Assembly (NCBI RefSeq): GCF_004793975.1
Contig: NZ_SRYB01000009.1
Location: 1 to 64,000, forward strand
Origin: Lepagella muris
GTDB taxonomy: Bacteria > Bacteroidota > Bacteroidia > Bacteroidales > Muribaculaceae
DNA length: 64,000 bases
Direction: 5' to 3'
The position numbers and the translations under genes were made by a program. The notes below the pieces were generated by a model. The model saw only the letters and a program-made list of their open reading frames with translations, did no database searches and was not told the DNA's origin. This document shows, one piece after another, positions 34,996 through 43,513 of this stretch; positions within the stretch are counted from its first letter, which is position 1, and the number at the start of each line of letters is the position of its first letter.

Positions 34996-36224
34996 CAGGG
35001 CAACCGCATCAAAATCCATAATTATTTAGAAGTGTAAACAAATATTCAGAATCAAGGGATGCCCTGACCAATCTTTTCCTTACGCTGAGTCTGTCATCAG
35101 TAGCTTTCACTACCTGAAGAACTAGTTTTCTAAGCAGAGACAGATTCTGTGCTGCATTAAGTTTCCGGGCACGGCATTCATCTTCCTTGAATGTGACATC
35201 AAGATGCCAGTGAAGGCCATTCTCAATGGCCCAATGACCTCTGGCAAGACTGCCATAATATTTTGCGGACGGAAAATCCTCATCACTGATATAATACCTT
35301 GTCTGAGTCTCTTGCCGCCCACCCTCAGATACATGACAGGTATTGGTGTCCACCTTAACCACCGTCCTGAGGCACTTCCATCTGCTGAGTATTTCCTTGT
35401 CCTCAATTTTATCGGCAGGATATATTGACACGGTGCGTGTCTCCACACGGGCATGTTCCTTATCAGTCTCGCTATAGGTTGATGTCGGCTTATTATATCG
35501 TATAACGTCTTTTATCTCAGATAATAGTCCTGCCTGATTCTCTTTCACGGCAAGAAAATAATGTCCACCTTTACCTATTATCTTCTCCGCAATATCGACT
35601 TGTGTTCCTATCGCGTCAATACTTATGACTGCCCCTTTGATTTCAATTTTGTCAAGCAATCTCGGGATGGCGGGGATCTCGTTTTCTTTGTCCGTCACTT
35701 TCTCCTGTCCAATAAACAGGGCATTCTCTGTGACGTATGCATTCAATATATAGTCGCCCTTCGGTCCCTTTTCTCTCGGTGCTGTGCCACACTCCTTTTT
35801 ACCGTCGATGGCAATCTGTTTCTCATTCATTAAATCCAGGATATGGCGTCCCTGCTCAATGACACACTTTTCCAGATAGTCCGTCTTCAATATTCCGAAC
35901 AATCTCTCAAAGGTATCCCTTGACGGACTCTGCTCAGTGTAGGGCAACAGACCAAAATCCCTTGCCTTGTGTTTGGCAAAAAGCTCCATGTCGGCATAAT
36001 CTTTCTTGTCTGTAAGGTACGTCAGAAAGGCGATTGCAAGGAGATCTCCAAGTTCATAAGTGCATTTATCTATCTTCCGAGGGTCTCTGACCCCATCAAA
36101 AATCGCAATAAGTTGTTTTCTCATGCCTATAAAATAACAGCATGAGACACGTTTGTCAAGATGTGATTTCTTAATTGTATATAAATTACTCTTAATCTTT
36201 ATTTATTTTGATGCGGTTGCCCTG
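34996..36224 (-). mobile_element. Complete ISAs1-family insertion sequence
   Basis: The element is 1229 bp and bounded by perfect 19-bp inverted repeats (CAGGGCAACCGCATCAAAA at 34996-35014 and its complement at 36206-36224). It is flanked by an identical 9-bp target duplication GGTGGCCCG (34987-34995 and 36225-36233). One transposase gene fills it. Perfect ends and duplication point to a recent insertion. Confidence 0.95.
35009..36124 (-). CDS. ISAs1-family transposase
   Basis: This 371-residue DDE transposase is of the H-repeat/ISAs1 type. The N-terminal DDE_Tnp_1-associated domain has YELGDLLAIAFLTYLTDKKDYADMELFA. The catalytic Asp residues are in QIAIDGKKECGT (about 101) and VISIDAIGTQ (about 165), and the Glu region is in HWAIENGLHWHLDVTFKEDE. 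Full length with no frameshift, so probably active. The stop codon lies within the terminal repeat, as usual for compact IS. Confidence 0.95.
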   Translation of the reverse strand: MRKQLIAIFDGVRDPRKIDKCTYELGDLLAIAFLTYLTDKKDYADMELFAKHKARDFGLLPYTEQSPSRDTFERLFGILKTDYLEKCVIEQGRHILDLMNEKQIAIDGKKECGTAPREKGPKGDYILNAYVTENALFIGQEKVTDKENEIPAIPRLLDKIEIKGAVISIDAIGTQVDIAEKIIGKGGHYFLAVKENQAGLLSEIKDVIRYNKPTSTYSETDKEHARVETRTVSIYPADKIEDKEILSRWKCLRTVVKVDTNTCHVSEGGRQETQTRYYISDEDFPSAKYYGSLARGHWAIENGLHWHLDVTFKEDECRARKLNAAQNLSLLRKLVLQVVKATDDRLSVRKRLVRASLDSEYLFTLLNNYGF

Positions 36225-36454
36225 GGTGGCCCGGCTGATTTTTGGTTGAGGTCACCACATTTTCTGACGCCGATTATAGTTAAACTCTGTTAAAGTTTGG
36301 GATTGGGAGTCTGTGGCGTGGGGTTGAATGATGGTGAATGACTATGAATAATGCTTCAATTTGTGTTGATTATAAGTGAATTGTGCGTCAGGTGAAATAG
36401 ATATGCGCACACTGCGACACGCATAACCGACAATAGTTCAGCAATTTAGGTAGG

Positions 36455-36545
36455 CGTGGTGACTTTTATGGTGACTCGGAGGGGCATGGATGAAAGAAAG
36501 ACCGCTAACTCATTGAGAATTAGCAGCCTTCTGTGGTGCCACCAG
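36455..36545. repeat. Left boundary block of the mobilizable element (attL candidate)
   Basis: This stretch (GGTGACTTTTATGGTGACTC, later GCTAACTC and GAATTAGC, then GTGGTGCCACCAG at 36533-36545) parallels the right end at 52048-52148. There the order is paired GTGACT motifs, AACTC, GAATTAGC and the same 13-base core. It may be the right end of an older related element into which the present one inserted. No gene lies in 36234-36745. Confidence 0.55.
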
Positions 36546-36660
36546 CAATATAAAAGTTAAATTATTATCAATCAGCTTAAATTGTAATTAATGCTAATAT
36601 ACTGATAATAAAGCGAATTAAATCATTTTCAATTTAGTCGGATAGTAAGAGATTCAAGAA

Positions 36661-36707
36661 AGATAGTGACTATTATAGTGACTATTCAAGAAAAGTCACT
36701 AACTTTG
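36661..36707 (+). promoter_or_regulatory. TAGTGACTA repeats and integrase promoter box
   Basis: Two direct copies of ATAGTGACTAT lie in 36663-36685. One inverted copy (AGTCACTA, 36694-36701) overlaps the -7 box TAACTTTG (36700-36707) of the integrase gene. They could be arm-type binding sites for the recombinase and at the same time repress its own promoter. Confidence 0.5.
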
Positions 36708-36745
36708 CAGTGTCAGATTCATAAGGGAATCAGACCTTGATTTAT

Positions 36746-38182
36746 ATGGCAAAATCTCTTTCCCGGTTCTTCATCCGCAAGCAGGACGAAAAGAACGAAA
36801 TAGCCACCCTTTTCTTTAGGGTGCAGAACAAGAAACATAAGGTTGACACCCTCTTCTCGTCTCAAATCCGCGTGAATGTGGCTGAATGGAAAGGTGCGTT
36901 ATCGTGCCCTGAAAAATGGATGCGACACCAACGTGCGAATTTCAATCTGCATGATTCCCTCAACAGGATTGAGCTTGTTGTAAAGTCCGAGGTCGAAGGT
37001 ATGTCTTTCGACAAATCTCATGTCGAAGCGGAAATCCTTGCCATCGCCAATCCCAAGAAGGCAGAGGCAATAATGAAAGCCAAACGCGAGGAGGAAGAGC
37101 GTCAGCAAGAGGAACAGAGAATCAAAGCGGACCAGGAGCGACTGATAAAGGAAGGTATCGACGCCGAGCGTGCCAAAATATGGAATTTCCTCAACCACTT
37201 CTGTGAAGAGATAAAGAGCGGTGCCAGGCTGAACGGACATAACAGATATGCACCGGGGACAGTCAAGGCATGGTTCAGTTTCCGGAAACTCTATGACATG
37301 TTCGACAAGAAGCACCGTTTCACATGGTATCAAGTTGACCGTGCTTTCGTCACCAAGTTCCTTGCTTTTATGGAGAAGAACGATTACATGGTATCGGCAC
37401 AGAACAAGTATCTTGTTGATCTCCGCGCCATTGTCAATTACGCCTACCTTGACGGCATCCACGACAACGACCGCGCCATGCAATATTTCTCCAAGAAGAA
37501 AATCGAGGATGGAGACAAGGCGATAGAAATTTACCTTTCCGAAGCCGAGTTGCAGGCATTATACGAAATGCCATTGTCAGGTAAACAGGACGAGGTACGA
37601 GATATTTTTCTTGTCGGCTGCTACACCTGTCAGCGAGTGAGCGATTACAACGACATCGACAAAGACTGTTTCACGACGACCGCGAAGGGAACACCCGTTA
37701 TACGACTCGTTCAGAAGAAAACGCGCAATGAGGTAAAGATTCCGATAATGAATCCCAATCTCAGAGCCATCTGTGATAAATACGCCTACAATCTCCCTTC
37801 GGTGGTTGATGTGATACTCAACCGTTACATCAAAGATATTCTGAAAAATCTGTCCGAATCGGTCCCGACACTCGGCAAGATGGTAGTAACCAAACTTACT
37901 CAAAAGCAGAAGAAACTGGTGGAGGACGGCAAACTCGTTGTCGAGCACAACGAAAAGGGAGAGGTGATAATGCCTCGCTACAAGTGCGTGACAACCCACA
38001 CAGCACGCCGTAGCGGAATCACCAACATGTACCTAACCCACAAATACTCCATAGTCCAGATGATGCACGTCAGCGGCCACAAGACACAAAAGACCTTTAT
38101 GGACTATATCAAACTCTCCTCGGACGAAATCGCCGACGAGATAGACGCAATCGCTAATGGCGCAAAATCCGAAGTATTTTGA
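36746..38182 (+). CDS. Tyrosine recombinase / integrase
   Basis: This protein has 478 residues from MAKSLSRFFIRKQ (ATG at 36746). The N-terminal arm-binding part is followed by a coiled-coil insert rich in Lys/Glu (about 112-150), a SAM-like core-binding domain (YAPGTVKAWFSFRKLYDMFD) and the catalytic domain. The latter has Arg in CYTCQRVSDYNDI (about 297), HTARRSGI (about 422), VSGHKT (about 447) and Tyr in TFMDYI (about 456). All catalytic residues are present. It inserts and excises this element. Three broken relatives elsewhere in the window show that the same family has inserted here repeatedly. Confidence 0.95.
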   Translation: MAKSLSRFFIRKQDEKNEIATLFFRVQNKKHKVDTLFSSQIRVNVAEWKGALSCPEKWMRHQRANFNLHDSLNRIELVVKSEVEGMSFDKSHVEAEILAIANPKKAEAIMKAKREEEERQQEEQRIKADQERLIKEGIDAERAKIWNFLNHFCEEIKSGARLNGHNRYAPGTVKAWFSFRKLYDMFDKKHRFTWYQVDRAFVTKFLAFMEKNDYMVSAQNKYLVDLRAIVNYAYLDGIHDNDRAMQYFSKKKIEDGDKAIEIYLSEAELQALYEMPLSGKQDEVRDIFLVGCYTCQRVSDYNDIDKDCFTTTAKGTPVIRLVQKKTRNEVKIPIMNPNLRAICDKYAYNLPSVVDVILNRYIKDILKNLSESVPTLGKMVVTKLTQKQKKLVEDGKLVVEHNEKGEVIMPRYKCVTTHTARRSGITNMYLTHKYSIVQMMHVSGHKTQKTFMDYIKLSSDEIADEIDAIANGAKSEVF

Positions 38183-38235
38183 CTATTATTACTCGGAAAC
38201 AGCTACAAATCAAAATATAAATTGTAATTTTGAAT

Positions 38236-39210
38236 ATGGAAACAAATAATTCACAGCTCGTAATCTATCAGGCGCCGGACGGAAATATGTCGATTGATGT
38301 GACAGTTCAGAATGATACCGTATGGCTGAGCCAAGGGCAGATGGCCGAACTCTTTGACAAAGATCAGTCAGTTATTGCCCGCCACATCTCTAATGTTTTC
38401 AAGGAAGGCGAGCTGGAGAAAGAGAGTAATATGCAAATTTTGCATAATACTCTGTCGAAGTACAAACCGACTCAGGTTTACAGCCTTGATGTTATTATCT
38501 CTGTTGGCTATCGCGTTAAATCCAAACGTGGTACTCAATTCCGCATCTGGGCAAATAAGATATTGAAGCAGTATCTTCTTCAAGGCTATGCCATAAACGA
38601 GCGGATAGCTGCACAGAAATATGACGAGCTTAGTCAGTTGATAAAAGTGCTCGGCCGCACAATCCAAAATCAGGAAAGGCTTACGGAGGACAGCCGTTCA
38701 TTGCTCGATGTTGTTGTCGATTACACATACGCCCTCGACACTCTTGACCGCTACGACTATCAGGAACTGAAGATCGAGGACACCACCGGTAAAGAGTCGT
38801 TTCATGCCACTTACGAAAACGCCATGGAAGTCATCCGCGAGTTGCATGAAAAATTCGGTGGCAGCACATTGTTCGGCAACGAAAAGGACGATTCCTTCAA
38901 AAGCTCCATCGGTCAGATTTACCAGACCTTCGGTGGCGTTGACCTATATCCCTCAGTGGAGGAAAAAGCTGCCATGCTCCTGTACCTTGTTACCAAAAAC
39001 CACTCATTCAGCGACGGCAACAAACGCATTGCCGCCACACTGTTCCTGTGGTTCCTCAACGGCAACGGCATTCTCTACAATGAGGATGGCTCCAAACGCA
39101 TCGCCGACAACACCCTCGTCGCCCTTACCCTTATGATAGCAGAAAGCCGCACTGAGGAAAAGGACACAATAGTAAAAGTCATCGTCAACCTAATCAACAA
39201 GAACAACTGA
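38236..39210 (+). CDS. RhuM-Fic fusion protein
   Basis: This protein has 324 residues from METNNSQLV (ATG at 38236; a TTG two codons earlier is also possible). Residues 10-170 match the virulence RhuM domain (WLSQGQMAELFDKDQSVIARHISNVF, GYRVKSKRGTQFRIWANKIL). Residues 200-324 are a Fic/DOC domain with HSFSDGNKRIAA (about 258). Fic enzymes attach AMP or phosphate to targets, but the DGNKR form is also found in Doc-like kinases. It is a typical passenger of Bacteroidetes mobile elements. Role in element stability or defence is unproven. The 188 bases after it hold no clear gene, although one frame (LNDFMPRIDPSVLNDYAA) hints at a remnant. Confidence 0.88.
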   Translation: METNNSQLVIYQAPDGNMSIDVTVQNDTVWLSQGQMAELFDKDQSVIARHISNVFKEGELEKESNMQILHNTLSKYKPTQVYSLDVIISVGYRVKSKRGTQFRIWANKILKQYLLQGYAINERIAAQKYDELSQLIKVLGRTIQNQERLTEDSRSLLDVVVDYTYALDTLDRYDYQELKIEDTTGKESFHATYENAMEVIRELHEKFGGSTLFGNEKDDSFKSSIGQIYQTFGGVDLYPSVEEKAAMLLYLVTKNHSFSDGNKRIAATLFLWFLNGNGILYNEDGSKRIADNTLVALTLMIAESRTEEKDTIVKVIVNLINKNN

Positions 39211-39398
39211 GGATAAGACGAAACAACACCCGAAATATGCACGGCTTAACGACTTCATGCCGAGGATTGACCCGTCTGTGCTGAATGATTATGCCGCGGC
39301 TAATCTCCGCGCTGATTTTCATACCCTGATGGGACATTTGTCACATCGAATGTCGATTATTAGTTGTAACTTTGCTTAATTACAGATAATAGACTCAA

Positions 39399-39800
39399 AT
39401 GAAACTGCTAAGAGCCTTATTTTACCAATATTATTGGTGGCAGAAGCGCAAAGAAAATGATGAATCCTTTGTGCCTGTTTTGGCTGTGCTGTGTCTCTTG
39501 GTTCCTCTATTTGGTATAGTAGGTTTTATAGCAATTTTTGCTGACGTGATAGGGCTTGTCATTTTGCAGAAGTATGATATAAAAATGACCATTTTCGCTA
39601 TGTTCATTCTCGGATTGGCGGTCTCATGGTTGCTGTTTTTGAGAAGAAAACAATATAAAACAATAGCCCAAGAGCATGATATTTATGATAAGACCATGTA
39701 TCAAACGCTCGCGATTTTATATCCAGTCCTTTTAGCAATACTTTTCTTTATTGGATTATATATCGGTTATTTACATAATACAGCAATGGTAAGGCAATAA
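39399..39800 (+). CDS. Small membrane protein, cargo array gene 1
   Basis: This 133-residue protein has about three to four spans (VLAVLCLLVPLFGIVGFIAIF, MTIFAMFILGLAVSWLLFL, LAILYPVLLAILFFIGLYIGY). A charged segment RRKQYKTIAQEHDIYDKTMYQ lies before the last span. The layout matches the product of 44727-45107 (RRKEIMEHYSGMKRLYQ before its last span), so the two look like diverged paralogues. A TAACTTTG box at 39367-39374 precedes the gene and may drive the whole array. Function unknown. Confidence 0.65.
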   Translation: MKLLRALFYQYYWWQKRKENDESFVPVLAVLCLLVPLFGIVGFIAIFADVIGLVILQKYDIKMTIFAMFILGLAVSWLLFLRRKQYKTIAQEHDIYDKTMYQTLAILYPVLLAILFFIGLYIGYLHNTAMVRQ

Positions 39801-39810
39801 CTTTTAGCAC

Positions 39811-40524
39811 ATGAATCGCAACGGTAATAGGATTCAACGTCAAGGATTCATCATCCTTATGGTATGCTCGGCGATAATGCTTTGCATAGGAATCTTCATG
39901 TTTGTAACCGGCGTTGATTCAACCAGCATCGTGACCGGTCGATACAGCAGTCCTACCGAGTGGACTATTACATGGCACACTCCATTCTTCGGGGCTGTTG
40001 TTTTACTGGCATTAGGCATCATGATTCGATTTGATAAACCATCATTGCCTAAAATGGATATTCAAGAGAAGCGCAAATTTATATTTGATAAGATTGCAGA
40101 TTTCCTAAAGGAGGATGATTTCAAGAAGCGCGGCAACCATTTCTTCAAGAGCAACGGCTCGATAGGCTATTGCATGAACATTCAGAATGACAAATGGAAT
40201 AATGCCCGCCAAATACGATTCACACTCAACCTCGGCATATACACAGAGCGATTTTGGCTTGAACATGAGGATTTCAAGCACACCGGAGTCGGACCCGCTT
40301 TCCCAAAAGAATATGAGTGCGCCGTCAGGGAGAGAATCGGCGGCTTGCTTACGGTCAAAGAGGATAAATGGTACTGTATCACCTCAGGCACGGATGTCAT
40401 GAAACTAAGGAGCGAAATAGAGCGCGACCTAACAGAATATATATTGCCATTCTTTGCCCGTTACAACACTGAGTCCGATGTCATACCCAATCAATTTATC
40501 TACCGGAAAGGAGGCAAGCGATGA
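39811..40524 (+). CDS. Membrane protein with DUF4304-like domain, cargo array gene 2
   Basis: This 237-residue protein has two N-terminal spans (FIILMVCSAIMLCIGIFMFV and TPFFGAVVLLALGIMIRF). A cytoplasmic domain at about 85-235 has FKKRGNHFFKSN and IGYCMNIQNDKWNNARQIRF, then NLGIY, the DUF4304 pattern. DUF4304 proteins are often found in immunity-like arrays, and the membrane anchor here is unusual. It overlaps the next gene by 4 bases. Confidence 0.65.
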   Translation: MNRNGNRIQRQGFIILMVCSAIMLCIGIFMFVTGVDSTSIVTGRYSSPTEWTITWHTPFFGAVVLLALGIMIRFDKPSLPKMDIQEKRKFIFDKIADFLKEDDFKKRGNHFFKSNGSIGYCMNIQNDKWNNARQIRFTLNLGIYTERFWLEHEDFKHTGVGPAFPKEYECAVRERIGGLLTVKEDKWYCITSGTDVMKLRSEIERDLTEYILPFFARYNTESDVIPNQFIYRKGGKR

Positions 40525-41288
40525 AAAGGTGTCAGAAAATAGTATCATATTCCATTGCCATAGGCTTTGTAATAATAATTGTGCTATCTATTTGTGGTAT
40601 CATTCTTATGGGATATAGCACAGCTGATCATAGGATAAGCGATATTAAACAAAACCTTGACAGTATAATAAGCAGAATTGAATCGTATAACGTATCTAAT
40701 CATACGTTGCCGGAAGCAATGTCTCAATTAAACTTTAAGCAAACTATCAACGGCTATTTATATGAGGGGAACATGGGCATAGATATTCGTTTCAGATATT
40801 ATAATTTATCTGATGGCAGTTATTTGGTAGAAGTTTTCAATGAAGAGGAAGATTCTATTATAAACCAATTTTATAGTCCTGCTCATCAGTGGGAAAACGA
40901 ACCGGATAATATGGTATGGTTCAAAATTGAAACAAAAGCCTATGAGTTATCCCAAATAAAGAAAATCCATGACATATTAAATCCGGTATCATCTTATAGG
41001 TTCAGCATACCTTTTACATTGGATAGCGTTACAAGGAACGACAATATATTAAGTATATTGTCGGATATTACAATACATTGTGATTCGATCGGATATCTGA
41101 CAATTAAATCTCCTGATAAGCAAACACGAATGGAAGGCTGGACAGCATTTGATAGGTATGTATATCCTGCTGAATATTTAGGGTGTATGTTTGGAGAATG
41201 GAAATATTATGACGGTCAAGGCAATTGCTACCGTAAGTTTTGGAACTATAAAGAAAACGACAGATTGATATATGAAACTGACCGATAA
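40521..41288 (+). CDS. Exported or membrane-anchored protein, cargo array gene 3
   Basis: This 255-residue protein has one N-terminal span (YSIAIGFVIIIVLSICGIILMG), then a coiled-coil stretch and a polar outside domain. The end reads LGCMFGEWKYYDGQGNCYRKFW, like a MORN/YwqK-type hairpin. The last four codons (ETDR, stop) are made of the DNA block that also starts the next gene, so the genes overlap by 17 bases. Function unknown. Confidence 0.6.
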   Translation: MKRCQKIVSYSIAIGFVIIIVLSICGIILMGYSTADHRISDIKQNLDSIISRIESYNVSNHTLPEAMSQLNFKQTINGYLYEGNMGIDIRFRYYNLSDGSYLVEVFNEEEDSIINQFYSPAHQWENEPDNMVWFKIETKAYELSQIKKIHDILNPVSSYRFSIPFTLDSVTRNDNILSILSDITIHCDSIGYLTIKSPDKQTRMEGWTAFDRYVYPAEYLGCMFGEWKYYDGQGNCYRKFWNYKENDRLIYETDR

Positions 41289-41304
41289 ACAATTTTGGAT
41301 ATTG
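41272..41304 (+). repeat. Cassette boundary block 1 (two-frame ETDR-stop / MKLTDK)
   Basis: The block starts ATGAAACTGACCGATAAA and continues CAATTTTGGATATTG. One frame ends the upstream gene (E-T-D-R-stop) and the other starts the downstream gene (MKLTDKQFWIL). Blocks of the same sequence lie at 44152 and 46164, and degenerate ones at 42050 and 45104. Confidence 0.85.
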
Positions 41305-42147
41305 CTGATTGTGATGGTGTATGCTTCTGTTGCGTCCGCACAAACAGTTTTCTCTGTGGAGAAAATAAGCGAAACGGAATATGTTAAAGCCGAAAGAGAG
41401 TGTTCGCGCTATAATGTCATTCCGGCTGATACCATTGCCGATAATGATATTGTTTCTATGGTATTGAAGGAATCGCAAGCTAAATTTGAACGTCTTGATT
41501 CTGCTTGGCAACAAGAAATATATGCTATTTATGATAACTCGGATTTTGGTTTTAACAAACGATGGCTAACATTTCTGCCTGAACTGAAATTATATGGTTT
41601 CAATATCCCTGAATCGCCGCATGACGATGCAATATGGTGGTTTGATTCTGAGAACGGTAAATATATCTGTCGCGCGGCTTGTCCCACGGCGATAAACACC
41701 AATGGGATTTATGTGTCGCAGGTCGGTTATGATTGCGACTGGCCCTTAGATTTGAGATTCTTTCGTCGCGAAGGAAACTTCATATATGAATTTGAGTCAT
41801 ACAAGAGTCTTCAATACAGTGGTGAAGGACCTTATTGTCAGACCGAAGAATCCGGGCTTAGCACTATCTTCTGGCATGACAACAATACGTTGTATGTGAA
41901 AACCATCGACCATAAACGTCAAGAATCGGTATATCTAAAAATCAAAGTTCAGCAGACCGTCAGGGACATGCTTGAAAACGTAATGCCAAACAAAGCTGTT
42001 AGACCGGCTCCGATAAAATCTGTCAGGGATAATAAAAAGGAGGCAAGCATTGAAACTGATTTATCGGGCGAAATGGATAATTGTAGTATTGTTCGCGATT
42101 ACGTTCTTCTTTTCTTTCGCTGTTCTTTTTGCCGGAGGGTCTACTAA
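41272..42147 (+). CDS. Secreted protein, cargo array gene 4
   Basis: The 291-residue frame has a signal peptide after the shared opening MKLTDKQFW (ILLIVMVYASVASAQ, cleavage near residue 23). A Trp/Tyr-rich mature domain follows (DDAIWWFDSENGKYICRAACP, TEESGLSTIFWHDNNTLYV). The last 33 residues overlap the next gene out of frame and look non-native (ALVLLFFRCSFC-like). They arise because the boundary block at 42050 has lost the usual stop. The intended end was probably near 42060. Function unknown; the protein probably acts in the periplasm. Confidence 0.65.
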   Translation: MKLTDKQFWILLIVMVYASVASAQTVFSVEKISETEYVKAERECSRYNVIPADTIADNDIVSMVLKESQAKFERLDSAWQQEIYAIYDNSDFGFNKRWLTFLPELKLYGFNIPESPHDDAIWWFDSENGKYICRAACPTAINTNGIYVSQVGYDCDWPLDLRFFRREGNFIYEFESYKSLQYSGEGPYCQTEESGLSTIFWHDNNTLYVKTIDHKRQESVYLKIKVQQTVRDMLENVMPNKAVRPAPIKSVRDNKKEASIETDLSGEMDNCSIVRDYVLLFFRCSFCRRVY

Positions 42148-42298
42148 GATTAATTGGTGTCTGTTGGTCGCAAATATATTGCTGATATTCTTACAGACGG
42201 AAAATGTGGTCTTTGCGTTCAGGAGCAAGTATAAAGAGATCGGAGCCGCTTTGCTTGTAATTCTTTTTATATATCATGAGTTGGAATTATACCATTAA
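42050..42298 (+). CDS. Small membrane protein with TTG start, cargo array gene 5
   Basis: This 82-residue protein starts at TTG (MKLIYRAKWIIVVL), in a degenerate copy of the boundary block (TTGAAACTGATTTATC, then GGGCGAAATGGATAATTG). It has three hydrophobic segments (IIVVLFAITFFFSFAVLFAG, CLLVANILLIFL, AALLVILFIYHEL). It overlaps the preceding frame by 98 bases, much more than the 17 of the intact boundaries. Function unknown. Confidence 0.6.
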   Translation: MKLIYRAKWIIVVLFAITFFFSFAVLFAGGSTKINWCLLVANILLIFLQTENVVFAFRSKYKEIGAALLVILFIYHELELYH

Positions 42299-42319
42299 AG
42301 CATTAACAACCGGTTTTGA

Positions 42320-42910
42320 ATGAATAAATCATTATATATCACTGCAATTGTCGGTAATTTTATATTGCTGGTTTACGCTGCTGTCCTTATTGTCGGGATA
42401 AGTGGTGGGTGGCTTGACGGTAAGTTATGGCTGCACTCTGATGTGGCTAAAGTAGCACAGCTACTGCTTATGGCTTCGGCGATGGGATTGTTGTTTGCCA
42501 ATATCCGTATTAGCCGTGTACGATACGGTGGCAGGTATCTGTCATTGATACTCTGCGGAAACTTCTTTGTCAATCCCTTCCTGAGTTTATATTTCCTGAG
42601 CGGCAAGGCAGACGGCAAACAGGCATCGGAGACATTTCCAAAGCGCAAGGTCTATCTATTCCTTCGCAATGTGCAACTGTTTTGGCTGCTATATACATTA
42701 GCGGCAGTGTTCTATACGCCACTGATTGACTCGAAAATAGGCGGTATATTTTATATCGCTTTGATTATCGCTGTCTCTGTGTTCATACAACGCAATATAG
42801 CAATAGCCATAAAACAAGACACGCCCGGATATATATTGCTAAACGTGTGGTTCTGTTTTTTCTACGCCCCGATTTATTCACGACGCGTCCTTAAAAACAA
42901 CTGGTTATGA
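42320..42910 (+). CDS. Polytopic membrane protein, cargo array gene 6
   Basis: This 196-residue protein has about six spans (ITAIVGNFILLVYAAVLIVGI, VAQLLLMASAMGLLFANI, LSLILCGNFFVNPFLSLYFL, VQLFWLLYTLAAVFYT, IGGIFYIALIIAVSVFI, YILLNVWFCFFYAPIY). It ends in a basic tail. There is no recognisable family. It starts 21 bases after the previous gene. Confidence 0.65.
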   Translation: MNKSLYITAIVGNFILLVYAAVLIVGISGGWLDGKLWLHSDVAKVAQLLLMASAMGLLFANIRISRVRYGGRYLSLILCGNFFVNPFLSLYFLSGKADGKQASETFPKRKVYLFLRNVQLFWLLYTLAAVFYTPLIDSKIGGIFYIALIIAVSVFIQRNIAIAIKQDTPGYILLNVWFCFFYAPIYSRRVLKNNWL

Positions 42911-42955
42911 AAAACAAAGAGGGAATCCGCGTTAATCAGATAAAACACAGGTATT

Positions 42956-43513
42956 ATGAATAAGTGGCAGAAGATATTGTTGGTAGCTTTTCATGCCGTG
43001 ATGCTGGTGCTGTTCCTCTTTATGGTGTTGAAAGGCTTGCAGTTGCGTTGGCGGTTGGGATATGTACTGTTTTGGATGACTGCTCTGTCAGGTTGTGCGG
43101 TATATTTCATTCGCGGTAAAAAGCGGTGTATAAATACTATCTCTTGGATATATGCCTTTTGTTGGATACTTCTCTCGATTGCAGGCATAATCTTTACATT
43201 CCTGACATTTGATGCCGTGTATTGCGAAACGGACAAATATATCATGAAGGAACCGTCGGTAATTATAGGGTTCGACAGTGCCATTCTTTATGAGAAGAAG
43301 GGTCTGCTTGAAGTAGAGAAACAGCGATATAAGTTTGTTCATCCAAAATCCTTCACCCCGTTGGACTCAATTGGGGCGATTGTGATTTACGGAGATTTCT
43401 ATAATGGCGAAACAACAGAGGATGGCGTGGCAATACTCCCCCTTGACGATTCGTTTGATAAAGAAAAAGCCAAAGAATACGCATTAAACCAAAACATTGA
43501 GTATGGAGAATAA
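42956..43513 (+). CDS. Membrane protein with soluble tail, cargo array gene 7
   Basis: This 185-residue protein has three spans in the first 95 residues (ILLVAFHAVMLVLFLFMVL, LGYVLFWMTALSGCAVYFI, WIYAFCWILLSIAGIIFTFL). A C-terminal soluble domain follows (SVIIGFDSAILYEKKGLLE, SIGAIVIYGDFYNGE, DGVAILPLDDSF). The last 11 bases overlap the next start. Function unknown. Confidence 0.65.
   Translation: MNKWQKILLVAFHAVMLVLFLFMVLKGLQLRWRLGYVLFWMTALSGCAVYFIRGKKRCINTISWIYAFCWILLSIAGIIFTFLTFDAVYCETDKYIMKEPSVIIGFDSAILYEKKGLLEVEKQRYKFVHPKSFTPLDSIGAIVIYGDFYNGETTEDGVAILPLDDSFDKEKAKEYALNQNIEYGE

Noticed and set aside
36234..36530. A gene in the spacer left of the element
   Set aside because: No frame of useful length with a start and coding character is present; the region looks like end sequence of an older element.
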